A stretch of DNA of 64,000 nucleotides from Lojkania enalia. Taxonomy: Eukaryota > Ascomycota > Dothideomycetes > Pleosporales. The notes below the pieces were generated by a model. It had not been told where the DNA came from. It did no database searches and saw only the letters and a program-made list of their open reading frames with translations. This document shows positions 35,590 through 46,541 of this stretch, piece by piece. Every line of letters begins with the position of its first letter. Within the stretch, counting starts at the first letter, position 1. Location: contig ML986649.1 in NCBI GenBank assembly GCA_010094045.1, forward strand, positions 1 to 64,000, given 5' to 3'. A program made the position numbers and the translations under genes.

Positions 35590-37300
35590 AATCCTGAGGT
35601 GTTATAAAAACACTCATTCCTTGTTATCTTATTCCTCCTTTTTGCACTCGACCGTGGGATTATAGCATGAGACTAAAATACCCGTTACTACCAGCGAATG
35701 CATGATACGGAAATGACGTTGTTCCTGGATGAATAGTGTCTTCGCGAGGTGCTCCCGAATAGAGAATGGTAATATCTATGTGCCAAGACATCGAAGATAT
35801 ATAAACCCGGTCCTACGAATTCTTGTTTCCTTCCTCCACACATGAGCGTGGTTTCGTAATAAGGGACTAAAACTAGATCGTGATGAGTATGATGTGTGGG
35901 CTTCAAAGAATTTTAATGATAATAATCGACGGCTTAAACTAGAAGCAGCAAGTGGGCAAGACCCATGTGCTGGAAAGACCAAAAAAAAAAAAAAAAAAGT
36001 TTTTGAATTCTACTCTAATTTCGTGGGCGCAAAGCGGTAGCGTAGTATTTGAGCTTTAATTCTTTAATTCTACTTTTTTGTTTTCTTCTTGGGTTACGAA
36101 GGCGTCCCGAGTAAGTATTTATTTAACTTGAAGAAGAGAATAATGGCCTGGAATGACTAGGATGCATTGAGAATGTTATAATGTGTGGATTAAAAAATTA
36201 AAAGCGGAGGCAATGTGCTCTTTCAGGACTGGAAATAAAGGAGTAACAAGCATATGCTGTTTGCTGTGAGTGGTGATATTTTACTGACTCCTCTCTATCA
36301 TACTGTACGGACTTTAATGGTGGACGCTACGTATCCCACCTTATTAAAGGTACGGCTGAGAAGGTTTGGTGAAGTTTGCTAGATCTATTAGGGTAGCGAA
36401 GACAGGTATAGTACCCTAGTATGCGGCGCTGGTTTCCCATTTAATCTTTCGTACACAACTACAAGGGATATATATAAATAAAACGGAGATCCCGTGAATC
36501 CTTATTATAACTCGATCTGAAAACTTCGGTCTTAGTTTCACATACCTCCGACTGAATAAATCCTTAAAGAACCTAAGCCTATATATAAGGACTAAAAGAA
36601 TGAGTTAGCAAGGATTTCGTGACAAGAAGCACCATCACGGGATCTAGTATGTGCATTTGTTAGTGCGGAACTTGTCATCAGTATCTAAACGCATCTATAT
36701 ATGTACTTTTTTCTTTCTTCCCGCGCCATACAATTCGCTGCTGGGGGAGGTGGCTGACTAAAAGTACGCCTACTCAACTGCAGTAACTCAAATGATGCTC
36801 GTCTATTCTAATGAGTCTAGGTCTGAGCTTTCCTTCCAACACTATCACTTCTATGCATGTGTAGCCTTGAAAAACAACTGAAGAAGCACCTATGGAAACT
36901 TATTTCTAAAACTAATCTCTTCCGATATTACCACAATAAATGTTCTCATTTAGATCCCATGTTTCTGAACTGGAGCATTCTTTACCACAGAAAATCCGAT
37001 ACATACATAAGTTAAAAATTTACCTCCAACCTTCAAATGGAAGTTAATTAATAGAAATAAAAAATTGACCACATGCATATGCCGCGTCCATAAACTCTCT
37101 GACACGAAATCTATTATCTTCGCCGCCAGATTAAATATCTACTTGCAAACTAAAATTTTTCTCTCCCAGCAAACGCCCCCTAATTCTGAAAACGAATACA
37201 CAGGTCTTTCATGAAAGGCGTTGAGCACTAAAAACAAAGCCTCTATCTGCGGATGCTCAAATCGCCGACAAGCCTTGGCCGCTTGGCTATAAAATACCCC
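35590..37300. repeat. Dispersed promoter-like modules (TATA box, CT-rich stretch, GACTAAAA)
   Basis: In successive units a TATA box is followed by CT-rich sequence and then GACTAAAA about 60-70 bp downstream, as at 35604-35678 and 35797-35873. Further GACTAAAA motifs occur near 36589 and 36757, and CACTAAAA near 37227. No consistent open frame follows. Units are diverged, so tandem origin is a guess. Confidence 0.4.
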
Positions 37301-37911
37301 TCAACCGCCCCTTTAGCGTTGCATATCAGGCGCCGGCTAGAAAATGAAAAGGAAAACTTAACATATACTCCACAATATTCCTAGTCCTTCTCATATGTCA
37401 GTAGTCCACAATTGCTATAAAATCCTGTCCGCCGAGATCATACGGACAAGAAACGCCGAGATACTTTCTGTATGCGCTCCAACTGAAGAATAAAGACTCT
37501 CTATTAAGATATGTCATGTTCTAAAATCATGAGCTTGGATTCTGCATAGTAACTTGCGAGTTGTAATTGGGTAGGGACTTGGAAAAGCAGTTTTTAAACG
37601 AAAATGTGGGTTGGGTTCGAAAATCACAAGAGGGCATAAAACCTCTCGGATCTCTAGTCACATTTATAACTAGGAGTTAACACAGTACCTAACGCTAGCA
37701 AATGATTGAAGTACGACGGGAATTTGTACACAAACCTTAGCCTCGCTACCGCAAACCCAAACTCATCGTGGCATCCCCTGTCCTAGCAACATGCATAGTT
37801 CCTTTAACATTTACACAGCGAAGTGACGCTAATTCACCCGACAAAAACCAGCACTGAACCTCCAAAACAAACCGACCAACCACAATAAACCCTTACCTAA
37901 AAAGTCTCCTA

Positions 37912-39294
37912 TCACCAATCCTGTTCCTCATCTCCTAAATGAAAGAACATGTTATTCTCCAACCAAATTGACGGCATTTCCAATCTTTCACTCTCACCCA
38001 CCGTCCTACTCTCTGAGCTACTTCGAGAGGCAGAGCCAGTACTAGACCCTAGCGATGGAGAAGCCTGCCCAAGACCCGAGAAAGCGCGATACTCGGAAGT
38101 ATAGATGAGGTCGCTGGTCCTGCGTGGCAACACATATTCATTTGGTGTATAGTGCGGGGGAGCGGAATCGGACCTAAAACAGCCCTTAGTCCGCTTGGCC
38201 GTTTCGGAGATCGATATGCTGATTCCGCCTTTGCTAGGATTAGCATTCGAAGGTGTTGAGCAAATCAGAGGCGGCAACGGGCGAAGTGCGGAAGGGACCG
38301 AGGACTCTTCTGAATATTCAGGTTCCTCAAATGCTAACCTTGGCGTATTAGGTATTGGAGAGATAGAAGCTTGTTCTGAAAGCTTTGGAGCCTCAGCTAT
38401 ACGCGGGAGCCTTGAATGTGCTGGCCTATTCGGCGCTGAAGCGGTGAATGGTGCTTTTGGATAGCCGAGCTCCCCGAATGCAGGTCGTAGCGTCTTAGGC
38501 ATAGGAAGGATCGAAGGCTCTTCTGAATATTCGGTGCTCTGATCTTGAACAATTAGCGTGTAAGCTGTTTTTCTATCCAGGGGTGAAAGGGCAGTTTCTT
38601 CTGGGTACTCATGGTTCTGAACTATAGGGATTGGTATATATAGTGTTGGAGCGGAAAAAGCCTGCTTACAAAGTTTACGGAGCTGAGTCAAAGGCGCTGG
38701 CATATATTGAGCTTGAGAGCTGGAAGACTGCCCCGCATCGTTGGGGAATTGGCTCATAGGCGTTGACTTTTTATGACCCCGGGCGGGAATAGTCTGCCCG
38801 GAATAATTGAGAGATTGGATCATTGGTATTGGCATATAATGCGGTGGAGCGTTGAAACTCAGTGCTGAATGAGTGGACTGGTTTATAGACATTGGCCCAC
38901 GATGAATCGGAGCGATAAACGCCTGTTGCGAATCGTTGTAGTTCGGACGACAAACCTGAACATTAACGTGGGAATTGGGTAATTCCAAAGTATATCCTAG
39001 GCCTTGCATCTGGCAATCGGGTTCATATACTCGACTCGCGCATATCGCATTGGACACAATACCGCAAACACGACAAGTAGCCCGATGAGAATTGTACGGG
39101 TTTGGAGTAGGTTGGCCAGGTGTGAAAAGAATATCTTCGCGTCTCGAACAACATAATGTTAAATCGGCTTTGCCTGAGCAAATCACATTGGCCAGCTTTC
39201 CGCACACACCGCAATAGTCTAGATAAGAGTGGTCGTTGATCATACGGGGAATCTGTGAGGCCTGTAGCCGGAGAGGAGTTGACCTTGGATCCAT
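37912..39294 (-). CDS. Orphan protein with two CX2CX7CX8C modules and Pro-rich repeats
   Basis: Single-exon frame of 460 residues starting MDPRSTPLRL. Near the N-terminus, two Cys4 modules have identical spacing: C28-C31-C39-C48 and C74-C77-C85-C94. Both read C-G/R-V-C-G with N and I-C at matching places, exactly 46 residues apart. The central region holds imperfect Pro-rich repeats: PHYMPIPMIQ (151), AQYMPAPLTQ (196), TLYIPIPIVQ (218), plus a longer unit at residues 256-280 and 305-329 built around SI-P-P-TxR-AF. The Ser-rich C-terminal part ends in WLENNMFFHLGDEEQDW. No signal peptide or membrane helix is seen. Function is unknown; the modules might bind zinc. It lies next to another Cys-rich orphan on the same strand. 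Confidence 0.65.
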   Translation of the reverse strand: MDPRSTPLRLQASQIPRMINDHSYLDYCGVCGKLANVICSGKADLTLCCSRREDILFTPGQPTPNPYNSHRATCRVCGIVSNAICASRVYEPDCQMQGLGYTLELPNSHVNVQVCRPNYNDSQQAFIAPIHRGPMSINQSTHSALSFNAPPHYMPIPMIQSLNYSGQTIPARGHKKSTPMSQFPNDAGQSSSSQAQYMPAPLTQLRKLCKQAFSAPTLYIPIPIVQNHEYPEETALSPLDRKTAYTLIVQDQSTEYSEEPSILPMPKTLRPAFGELGYPKAPFTASAPNRPAHSRLPRIAEAPKLSEQASISPIPNTPRLAFEEPEYSEESSVPSALRPLPPLICSTPSNANPSKGGISISISETAKRTKGCFRSDSAPPHYTPNEYVLPRRTSDLIYTSEYRAFSGLGQASPSLGSSTGSASRSSSESRTVGESERLEMPSIWLENNMFFHLGDEEQDW

Positions 39295-39374
39295 AAGCAG
39301 AGGCGTGGCTATTTACTGGGGCCAACTAGGAAAAAGAACGGGACTATAATAAAAAGATAGTAAAGTGATAGGCT

Positions 39375-39974
39375 TTAGAATGTGCGATGTCTTTTGGTCC
39401 CTGGTAGCGGATTTTGCCGGCTTGAAGTAAACCGTGTGGAGGGTTCCTGTATAGTTTGTTCTTGTTCGGGTTCTTCGAGTATTGACCCTGAACTCAACGG
39501 CTTGGTAGGTCCGATTGAACGGTAAGCAATTCCTACTGCGGCGCGGCGCTCGGGGGACCTGATAGCCTTAAGGTCGATTCTGATTTCAGATTCCTCACTT
39601 GACGATTCGCGGATAGTCTCAGCTTTAGAGACCTTCGACTGCTCCCCGCCGTCAATCGGCTTGAGTCGTGAGTATTGTTGGCTTGAATCTTGGACATCTA
39701 ATTCGGTACCGTTGTCGGCTTGGCCGCTAACGTTTGGGAGATTCGCGGGGTTCTGGGGGGGCTGACTCTCCCCCCCTGCACCTGTATTGTTCTGGGTTTG
39801 TGGGGGATTCTGTGCCGGTTTTGTAACCAAGCCTCGACGTTCCCGGCAGCACCCAGGGCAGATGACAAGACCTTCACAACAGGGTAAGCAGGTATCGGCC
39901 TCAATACAGGCGAAGCAGGGCCAGAAACAAATGTCAGGTATATAGTCGAGAAGGCAAGATCCCAATGACGGCAT
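39375..39974 (-). CDS. Orphan protein with Cys-dense N-terminus
   Basis: Single-exon frame of 199 residues. Ten Cys fall within residues 7-43 (C7, 16, 20, 23, 29, 32, 33, 39, 42, 43), including CFWPCFAC, CLPCC and CPGCC, followed by RERRG. The rest is hydrophilic, Gln/Asn/Ser/Glu-rich and probably disordered. The Cys-dense start could be a membrane-associated, palmitoylated or metal-binding segment; CPGCC-type motifs faintly recall PLAC8 proteins, but the second half of that domain is missing. It lies 80 bp upstream of the other Cys-rich orphan on the same strand, so the two may be related in function. No family is recognised. Confidence 0.55.
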   Translation of the reverse strand: MPSLGSCLLDYIPDICFWPCFACIEADTCLPCCEGLVICPGCCRERRGLVTKPAQNPPQTQNNTGAGGESQPPQNPANLPNVSGQADNGTELDVQDSSQQYSRLKPIDGGEQSKVSKAETIRESSSEESEIRIDLKAIRSPERRAAVGIAYRSIGPTKPLSSGSILEEPEQEQTIQEPSTRFTSSRQNPLPGTKRHRTF

Positions 39975-40177
39975 AACGAAAGCCTGTTATTGGGATTGAG
40001 CTACGACGCATCAGAAAAATGGGACTTCAGTTAGCCCCCAAATGAGAGAGTACACGAACCTTGTCCTTGAAAGCCCTCTCGGAAAAGGCAGTAATAGTGA
40101 GCGATGTGAGGTTGCTGGAAATTGTATGTAATCTTGAAGCGATAGTGGCTCGGGATGAGATAAGATGAGATGAAGGC

Positions 40178-43100
40178 TTAGGCGCTCATAACAGCACAAT
40201 GATGGCGTTGTGGAGAGGCATTGGTGGCTTCTACGTAATTGACCTTGATAACTGAAGATTTAAACTTCTCCAGGACTTTAGCGGCAACGGCGATTGCTTC
40301 CTCAGGAAGGCCTGTACTGTGTCAGTGTCTGATACGAAGGGAAGTGGGAGGGGAAGGACTTACCCGCGACTCGGGCAACCTTTAGAGCGTGAGACTCTTG
40401 GTTGACGCCCTTGCGCAGCCGATGGACGTAGGAGAAGGTGCCATTGTCCTCCTCTGCAACGTCATTGCAGTAACATCCTAGCTTCTCGAAATCTCTCGTC
40501 ATGTCTGTTAGAGCATGAAAATGAGTAGCGAAAAGTGTGCGGCATTGGTTAACGTGGTAGAGGTGGTGCAAGCAGGAATACCCCACTGCAATGCCATCCT
40601 CTGGAGTAGTCCCGCGGCCAACTTCATCCATGATCACAAACGAGCGGGGTGTTGCTTCCTTGAGAATCTGAGCGGTTTCAAGCATCTCGACCATGAACGT
40701 GGACTGGTCTTGGTATAGGTTGTCAGCAGAACCAACACGGCTGAAGACTTTGTCAACGAGTCCAATCTCGGCGTACTCGGCTGGCACGAAAGATCCTGTT
40801 TGGGCAAGGATTGAGATGAGTGCGTTCTGACGAAGATAAGTGCTCTTTCCGGCCATATTCGGTCCAGTTATAAGCCAAATCCGCTCATTCTCCCCAAGCA
40901 CGCAGTCATTCGGAGTGAATTTGCGTCCTTGTTCGCCTAGACCATCTTCTACAACTGGGTGGCGACCGCCGACGACGTAATGTGAAGTGCTTGAATTCAA
41001 CACTGGTCGAACGAAACTTTTCTCCGAGGCAAGAATCGCAAAGGAACATGCTACGTCCAGCTCATCAAGGACAGCCGCGTTGCGGCGCAGCTTCACGAGA
41101 TTATGGACAACTGCCTCGCGAAGCTCACTAAGGACTCTCTGCTCCTCATTCCTAATATGAAAGCGGGTATCGTCGAGCTGCGCGCCTAGATGTGTCCACT
41201 CGGGTATCTGGAAGGAGCGGGTGGATTTGCTACTACTGAGACTTTTGGGATAACACTTAGTGACACGTGCCACATCTTTCCCCTTCACATGTGCAATGTG
41301 AGCTAGGTTTGGAGTCCATTTGAGCGTCAAACTTTCGGTACCCATCTTTTGACGCAGTTCTTTTTCGAGATTCACCTTAGTTCCAATCATAGAGTCCAGT
41401 TTATCGTGCAGCCGCTCCAGGGTCTTGCTTGCGCTTCGCTTCATAATCCAGATGTCATCTCTGCCATCAATTGCGCTTTTAAAACTAGGAGCTATTACGT
41501 GCGGTTTTGGTTGAACGCGTTTGGGCATTGATTTCATATCCTCTTCCGTGCCTTCTCTACTTAGAACGCTTTGAGCAACATCTACCATTTTAGCAGCCTC
41601 ATCCTCTTCGAGATGATGCTGTTCTAATAAGCCCTCTTCATCAATGGCATCTTGTATGCGTTTGGCAAGCTCCACTACCTGTTGCAATTCGAAGCGCTTT
41701 TCTAACGTAGGGAGGCAGTTCCTACGTTGTTTCTCAGCTATGGCCTTCTCGGGATTCATGGCGATGGCACTCCGAGAGCTGATATGATCTCGTAGTACAT
41801 CCACGAGATCTGAAGTGATCATAATCGTCTTCGAGAGCTCTATGAGATCATCTCCGTCCCCGCGGCCTACGGTAAACTTCGTGACAAGGCGGAGAGAATC
41901 GTACGTCTGCCCGAGGAGAGTCATGACATCCTGCCGTAATTGAGAATATTCAATCATCTCCTCAACAAGATCTAAACGGTCATTAATAATTGTTAGTGAC
42001 GTGGACGGAGACGCTGTCGAGTTAGTAGAGTGCAACTGAATTTATAGGACGGTTGCTCACATAGCCTCTGGGTCAAAAGCCTAGTGCCGCTTTTCGTGGT
42101 CGTCTTCTTCAAGGAGTGTAGCAGACTGCCTTCAAATGTCCCATCTCGAATGGTACTCCTTATCTCAAGTGCCCTCAAGCTATTTTTGTCAATGCTCATG
42201 TAATCCTCGGTCTGGTGTCGTACGGGGGCTTGAAGCAGTGTCTTCGAACCTAGTAACTGGTGCTGAACATAATGCAAGAGGGAGCCGCCGGCGGATACTT
42301 CACTCTGGCTAAAAGTTTTTGTGTCAAGGTCATCAACAACGTCTTCTAGCATAGGAAGCCAATCCTCGATAGCGGAAAGCCGCTCGGATGGCTGTTGGAA
42401 AGTAATGGCGTGGCCGCCCTCTTGTAGGGCAGAGACCATATGAGAGTGCTCATTCATCTGGAAAATGCTATCCAGGATGATTTCGCGTGGTTTTATGCGT
42501 GCCACAGCAGACGGAAGAGATGCCATATCAATACTCTGCGTGCGGAAATCCCCGCTGGACAAGTCAATCCACGCAAGGCCAACTTTAGTGCCAGGGAGAT
42601 TGAGAACCGAAGCAGAGCTCTCGCTACTACGACTCTTTCTCAGGGCTTTATCTTCTCTGATAGCTTCGAGGTCAATGTGAATACTAAGTAGGTAGTTGTT
42701 TTGCCAAGGGTCCATGAAATGCTCATCAATTAAGGTCCCTGGCGTAACGATGCGAGATACCCTTCTAGTGTAGGAGAGCTCTCCTTTGGCCTTTTTGGGT
42801 GCATCATTGACAAACTCATCGCATACGGCGACATGCTTGCTTAGATCCTGCACTAGAATTTTCAGGTATCGATCTAGTTGGTAAGCGGGAAAGCCAGCCT
42901 CAAAGAGTTAGAGTGGTTCTATAAATTCTGAGTAGCATCCTTACCATTGGAACAGCCGGCTTTTTGCTGCCTTTGGACGCCTTCCGTCTTGATTTCTTCA
43001 AATTCAGCAAGGGGGCAAATTCATCGGCATGTTCAAAGTATAGCTGCACCGTCACTAAGCGATGCTAATTTTCAATGCACCCAACATACCTCGTAGAAGC

Positions 43101-43479
43101 CCCCGACTCGGGTAAGGAGAACACAGTGACTGAACTTGAGCATATTATTGCGCACTTGCTGGAGAAGCGGCGGATAGTCTGGATCCTCATCGTTCTGTGG
43201 AGGGAGTTTGTCAACGCCAGTGTCAATCGGTCCCTGTGGGATACCATCAAGGTCTATTGTTGATTTCCTCTTGGCACCCCGTAGTTGAATGAACTGGTGC
43301 CATTTTGGGAATACATTTAGAGGTTGGTTAGCACGTGAGGACCTGCTAGGACGCGTCGCGCTCAAGAAAGGGAACGCGAGAGCTGTGCTGGACCGACGGG
43401 ACTGGATACTTGGAGGTCGCACATGATGAAACTTCAAGGTACTGGATAAAGAGCTTCGTGTAACATGCTGCACAGGCAT
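40178..43479 (-). CDS. MSH1: MSH1, mitochondrial MutS homologue
   Basis: Model: complement join 40178-40311, 40364-42013, 42061-42898, 42945-43043, 43090-43479, 1036 residues. All four introns (46-52 nt) are GT-AG and phase-consistent. The basic, Ser/Arg-rich N-terminus (MPVQHVTRSSLSSTLKFHHV) resembles a mitochondrial presequence. The mismatch-binding domain I motif spans the first junction (RVGGFYE then LYFEHADEF). The C-terminal ATPase shows Walker A GPNMAGKSTYLRQN, Walker B VIMDEVGRGT and the conserved TLFATHFHALT. MutS homologues of this type act in mitochondrial DNA repair and recombination surveillance. The promoter is shared with HEM12. Confidence 0.93.
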
Positions 43480-43684
43480 GGTAATGCGACGAAGTGATAA
43501 AGAAAAGAGATGATTCCGACAGAAAAAGCTCCGATGGAAGGTCGTAGCATAGGAGGTCTCGAAGCAGGTACGATTCTATATGCAGCTAGCGCGGATGCGG
43601 GGTTGTTAATCCGTTGGCATTCCGAACGCCGCAATTTTAAGGAAAGCTGCTACCGTTGCCGCTTCTCTTCTCTCCTTCACTAAA
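43480..43684. promoter_or_regulatory. 205-bp bidirectional promoter MSH1/HEM12
   Basis: The start codons of MSH1 (minus) and HEM12 (plus) are 205 bp apart. A CT-rich stretch (GCCGCTTCTCTTCTCTCCTT, about 43658-43677) just before HEM12 is typical of fungal transcription start regions. No TATA box is obvious. Confidence 0.6.
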
Positions 43685-44988
43685 ATGGCCTCGCAATTCG
43701 AGCCTTTGAAAAATGATCTTATTCTGCGGACAGCAAGAGGTACGTCGCCGCTTCTGGTCAAAGCTTCGTCGTCATAAACTAATCAATTGGTGTAGGAGAA
43801 CAGGTTGAACGGCCGCCCATGTGGGTGATGCGACAAGGTCCGAGAGGCTTCATTCTGTTTAAATACCCCCAATTAACAAAAAAGTACAGCTGGCCGCTAC
43901 CTACCGGAGTATCATGAAGCAAAAGGCGGACACGACTTCTTCGAATGCTGCCGATCGCCAGAAATTGCCTCCACCCTGACGCTGCAACCCATCGAACGCT
44001 ATGAAGGCTTGATCGATGCCGCCATCATATTCTCAGATATTCTGGTAATACCGCAGGCCATGGGTATGGAGGTTATCATGGTGGATAAGAAGGGGCCGCA
44101 CTTCCCGGAGCCTCTGCAGACACCGGACGACCAGCAGTACAAGGAAATCATGGCACGGAGGGTTGACGTGAAGGAATCTCTCGACTACGTCTACAAGGCC
44201 ATCACACTTACTCGTCGGAAACTAAAAGGAAGAGTGCCATTACTAGGGTTCTGCGGCGCGCCTTGGACACTTATGAGCTACATGGTAGAAGGTGGTGGCT
44301 CCAAAATGTTCATTCAGGCCAAGACGTGGATATTCAGGTATCCAGAAGAGAGCAAGGCATTGCTTCAGAAGATTGCGGAGCTCTGTGTCGAGTATCTGGC
44401 ACTGCAGGTACAGGCAGGTGCACAGGCAAGTTGGCTACTCGGTAGTCTTCAGCTTATGCTAACCTCCAGCAGATGATTCAAGTTTTCGACTCGTGGGCTG
44501 GAGAGCTTTCTCCTTCGTCTTTCAAAGCATTTGCACTTCCATACCTAGCGTACATCGCAGATCATCTGCCACAACGACTGCAGGAGCTCGGGTTTGAGTG
44601 TGTCCCTATGACGGTCTTTGCGAAAGGGGCGTGGTACGCGCTAGATGTCTTGTGCGATTCGAACTACGACGTAGTTGGCTTGGATTGGCTTCACGATCCC
44701 GTAGAGGCGTTCAAGATCGCACGTGCAAAGGGCAAAACCTTACAAGGAAATGCAGATCCAGGCGTACTGTACGGCGGAAAGGAAGCCATCACGGGCGTTG
44801 TCAAGGAAATGGTCGCAGGCTTTGGGGGAGGAAAACAAGGGTGGATCGCAAATCTCGGCCATGGTATGTTAGGATGCATTTGTTCAAGCTGCATCGTTTT
44901 CTAACCTCTTGTAGGTATAACGCCTTTCGTAAAGCCCGACGATCTTAAATTCTTCTTCGAGGAGATACATAAATATACAGCTTCATAG
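43685..44988 (+). CDS. HEM12: HEM12, uroporphyrinogen decarboxylase
   Basis: Model: join 43685-43739, 43796-43837, 43890-44425, 44473-44863, 44915-44988, 365 residues, the normal length. It converts uroporphyrinogen III to coproporphyrinogen III in the cytosolic part of heme synthesis. The active-site motif [16 protein letters not shown] is assembled across the exon 2/3 junction; [36 protein letters not shown] and NLGHGITP are further family signatures. Exon 3 must end at CAG followed by GCAAGT, a GC-AG intron, because every GT donor nearby deletes or shifts the conserved [14 protein letters not shown]. It is divergent from MSH1 and convergent with FCY1. Confidence 0.94.
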
Positions 44989-45069
44989 CTTGTTGTATAA
45001 TGCAAAGTACTCTTGCGCGTCACCGTTCTTTACATTCCCTGTAGTTGATGATGTTGATTAGGCAGCGGA

Positions 45070-45733
45070 TCAGTCTTGTCCAATATCTTCGTTCCTGGTG
45101 TGCGGATAGTTAATATCTAGACACTCTAAACTTAATCTAGGCAATACGCACCAATCTCCGGGACGTTCTTTGATGAATTCGCTCATTAATTCCTGACATT
45201 TTTCATTCTGCAGCACGATGACTTCGATGCCGCGTTGCTTAAGATAGGCCTCACCTCCGAGAAACGTCTTGTTCTCGCCTATATACATTACTATTTACTC
45301 TTCATTGCTGTTGATAGCTCTTTGATTGCGTACCAATTACTACACGCTTAATGCCATACATGATGCACGCCCCCGTGCACATATCACATGGCGACAAGGT
45401 TGTGTACATTGTTGCGCCGCGGTACATGGCAGCGCGCAGCCGTCCTGCATTCTCCAGCGCAGAGATTTCGCCCTAAGCCCGTGAGCAATCGCTAAAGCAT
45501 CACGGTATTATCATAACATAACTGTAATAATGACAATGATAACCTTTATTGCAAAAGATGAGAATCTCACTCACGTGCAATGTAGGACTCCCCTTCTGCA
45601 CACGCATATTCCTGCCCTGACCTAGCACCTTTCCATCGGCGGAGACAAGTGCAGCACCAATAGGCACGCCGCCCTCGTCGCTGCCTTTCTGAGCTTCAGC
45701 GAGGGCAGCCTGGAAACCGAGATCGGATTCCAT
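45070..45733 (-). CDS. FCY1: FCY1, cytosine deaminase
   Basis: Model: complement join 45070-45094, 45152-45278, 45334-45472, 45575-45733, 149 residues. Cytosine deaminase hydrolyses cytosine to uracil in pyrimidine salvage. The zinc and catalytic residues are visible: LH at the end of exon 1 joins GEISALEN (His ligand and catalytic Glu), and TTLSPCDMCTGACIMYG supplies the Cys pair. VGENKTFLGGEAYL and ERPGDWNEDIG match the yeast enzyme's end. The start at 45733 (MESDLGFQAALAEAQ) is used because the longer frame opens only on GTG. The first intron is 102 nt, the others 55-57 nt. Its 3' end lies 81 bp from that of HEM12. Confidence 0.92.
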
Positions 45734-46541
45734 AGGCGTCGATGCGGTGATTTCACGGCTTTCGCTCCGCTGATATGGTGAGAGGTTCACAAAGCTATCT
45801 CAAGACTTGTATCGATCACGTATCTATGAGGGGAGGCTCTCGCCAATCGCCCAATCAGAGCCGCCGATTGCCATCTCGGCTCCTATTGGTCAGCCGCTAG
45901 CGGCCCGACTGCAAAGAACCAGGAAATGCGGGAGTCATATATATCCCTCCACGCACTTTTACCTAGAATGATAGCTTTATGCGCAAGTAAGAGAGAGAGA
46001 GATGTAGCCGTCGTTCTGAGGGGATAACTTAGACCTTTTTGGTGAGGATTAGGCGGCGGGGCGGAAAATGCGATGGGCGTAATGGCAAGGCTGAACGGTG
46101 GAAGGCGATGGAATCTGGCCGAACATTCGCTCGGCAGGCGTGGGTGCCTTTGCGACTGGGAAAGGGTCTTATTAAACCCAGGCTTTGCTTCTCGCCCGCG
46201 ACAACTTCACCCCAAATAATTTATCTTAAGTCTCCTTTGAGGATTCATGCGCCATTTCGTCTAATAACTAAATTCCCAAACACTGCAGACCGACTGAACG
46301 AAGTGATCGAGGTACGCGCGAAGCCCTTCCAAGCCTGCGAAGGAGCGGACGATTACGCCGCCGCTCTCAACGCCCTGTTCGCCATCCGCAAACTTTGTCT
46401 CCACAACCTCTTCACTGACTTGGATAAGGACTGCAGCGCAAGAAACAGAGAGTCCATCTTGAAAATCACTTTCCGACACCCTCTTCTATTCTCAACCCTA
46501 CTACTGCAGCCCACTACCAAAACATACTCTCACCTGTAATC
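45734..46541. promoter_or_regulatory. Divergent promoter FCY1/DnaJ with heat-shock-like element
   Basis: 808 bp between two start codons. On the DnaJ side lies GAACATTC at 46121-46128, preceded by GAA at 46111. This inverted GAA-N2-TTC pair resembles a heat-shock element, which suits a YDJ1-type chaperone. CCAAT-like ATTGG sites lie near 45884. The assignment is by motif only. Confidence 0.45.

Larger units (their letters stand above)
34133..37911. other. Second AT-rich gene-free island with LTR and TATA/ACTAAAA modules
   Basis: 3.8 kb with no supported gene. It contains a solo LTR (34848-34997), A-tracts near 34749 and 35980, and at least five promoter-like modules: a TATATAA or TATAAAA box, a pyrimidine-rich stretch, then GACTAAAA (for example 35604 to 35671, 35797 to 35866, 36697 to 36757). 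The resemblance to 253-3856 suggests a common origin. Confidence 0.6.

Noticed and set aside
44408..44472. GT donor GTACAG as an alternative end of HEM12 exon 3
   Set aside because: It keeps the frame but removes the conserved VQAGAQ just before MIQVFDSW, so the GC-AG junction was preferred.
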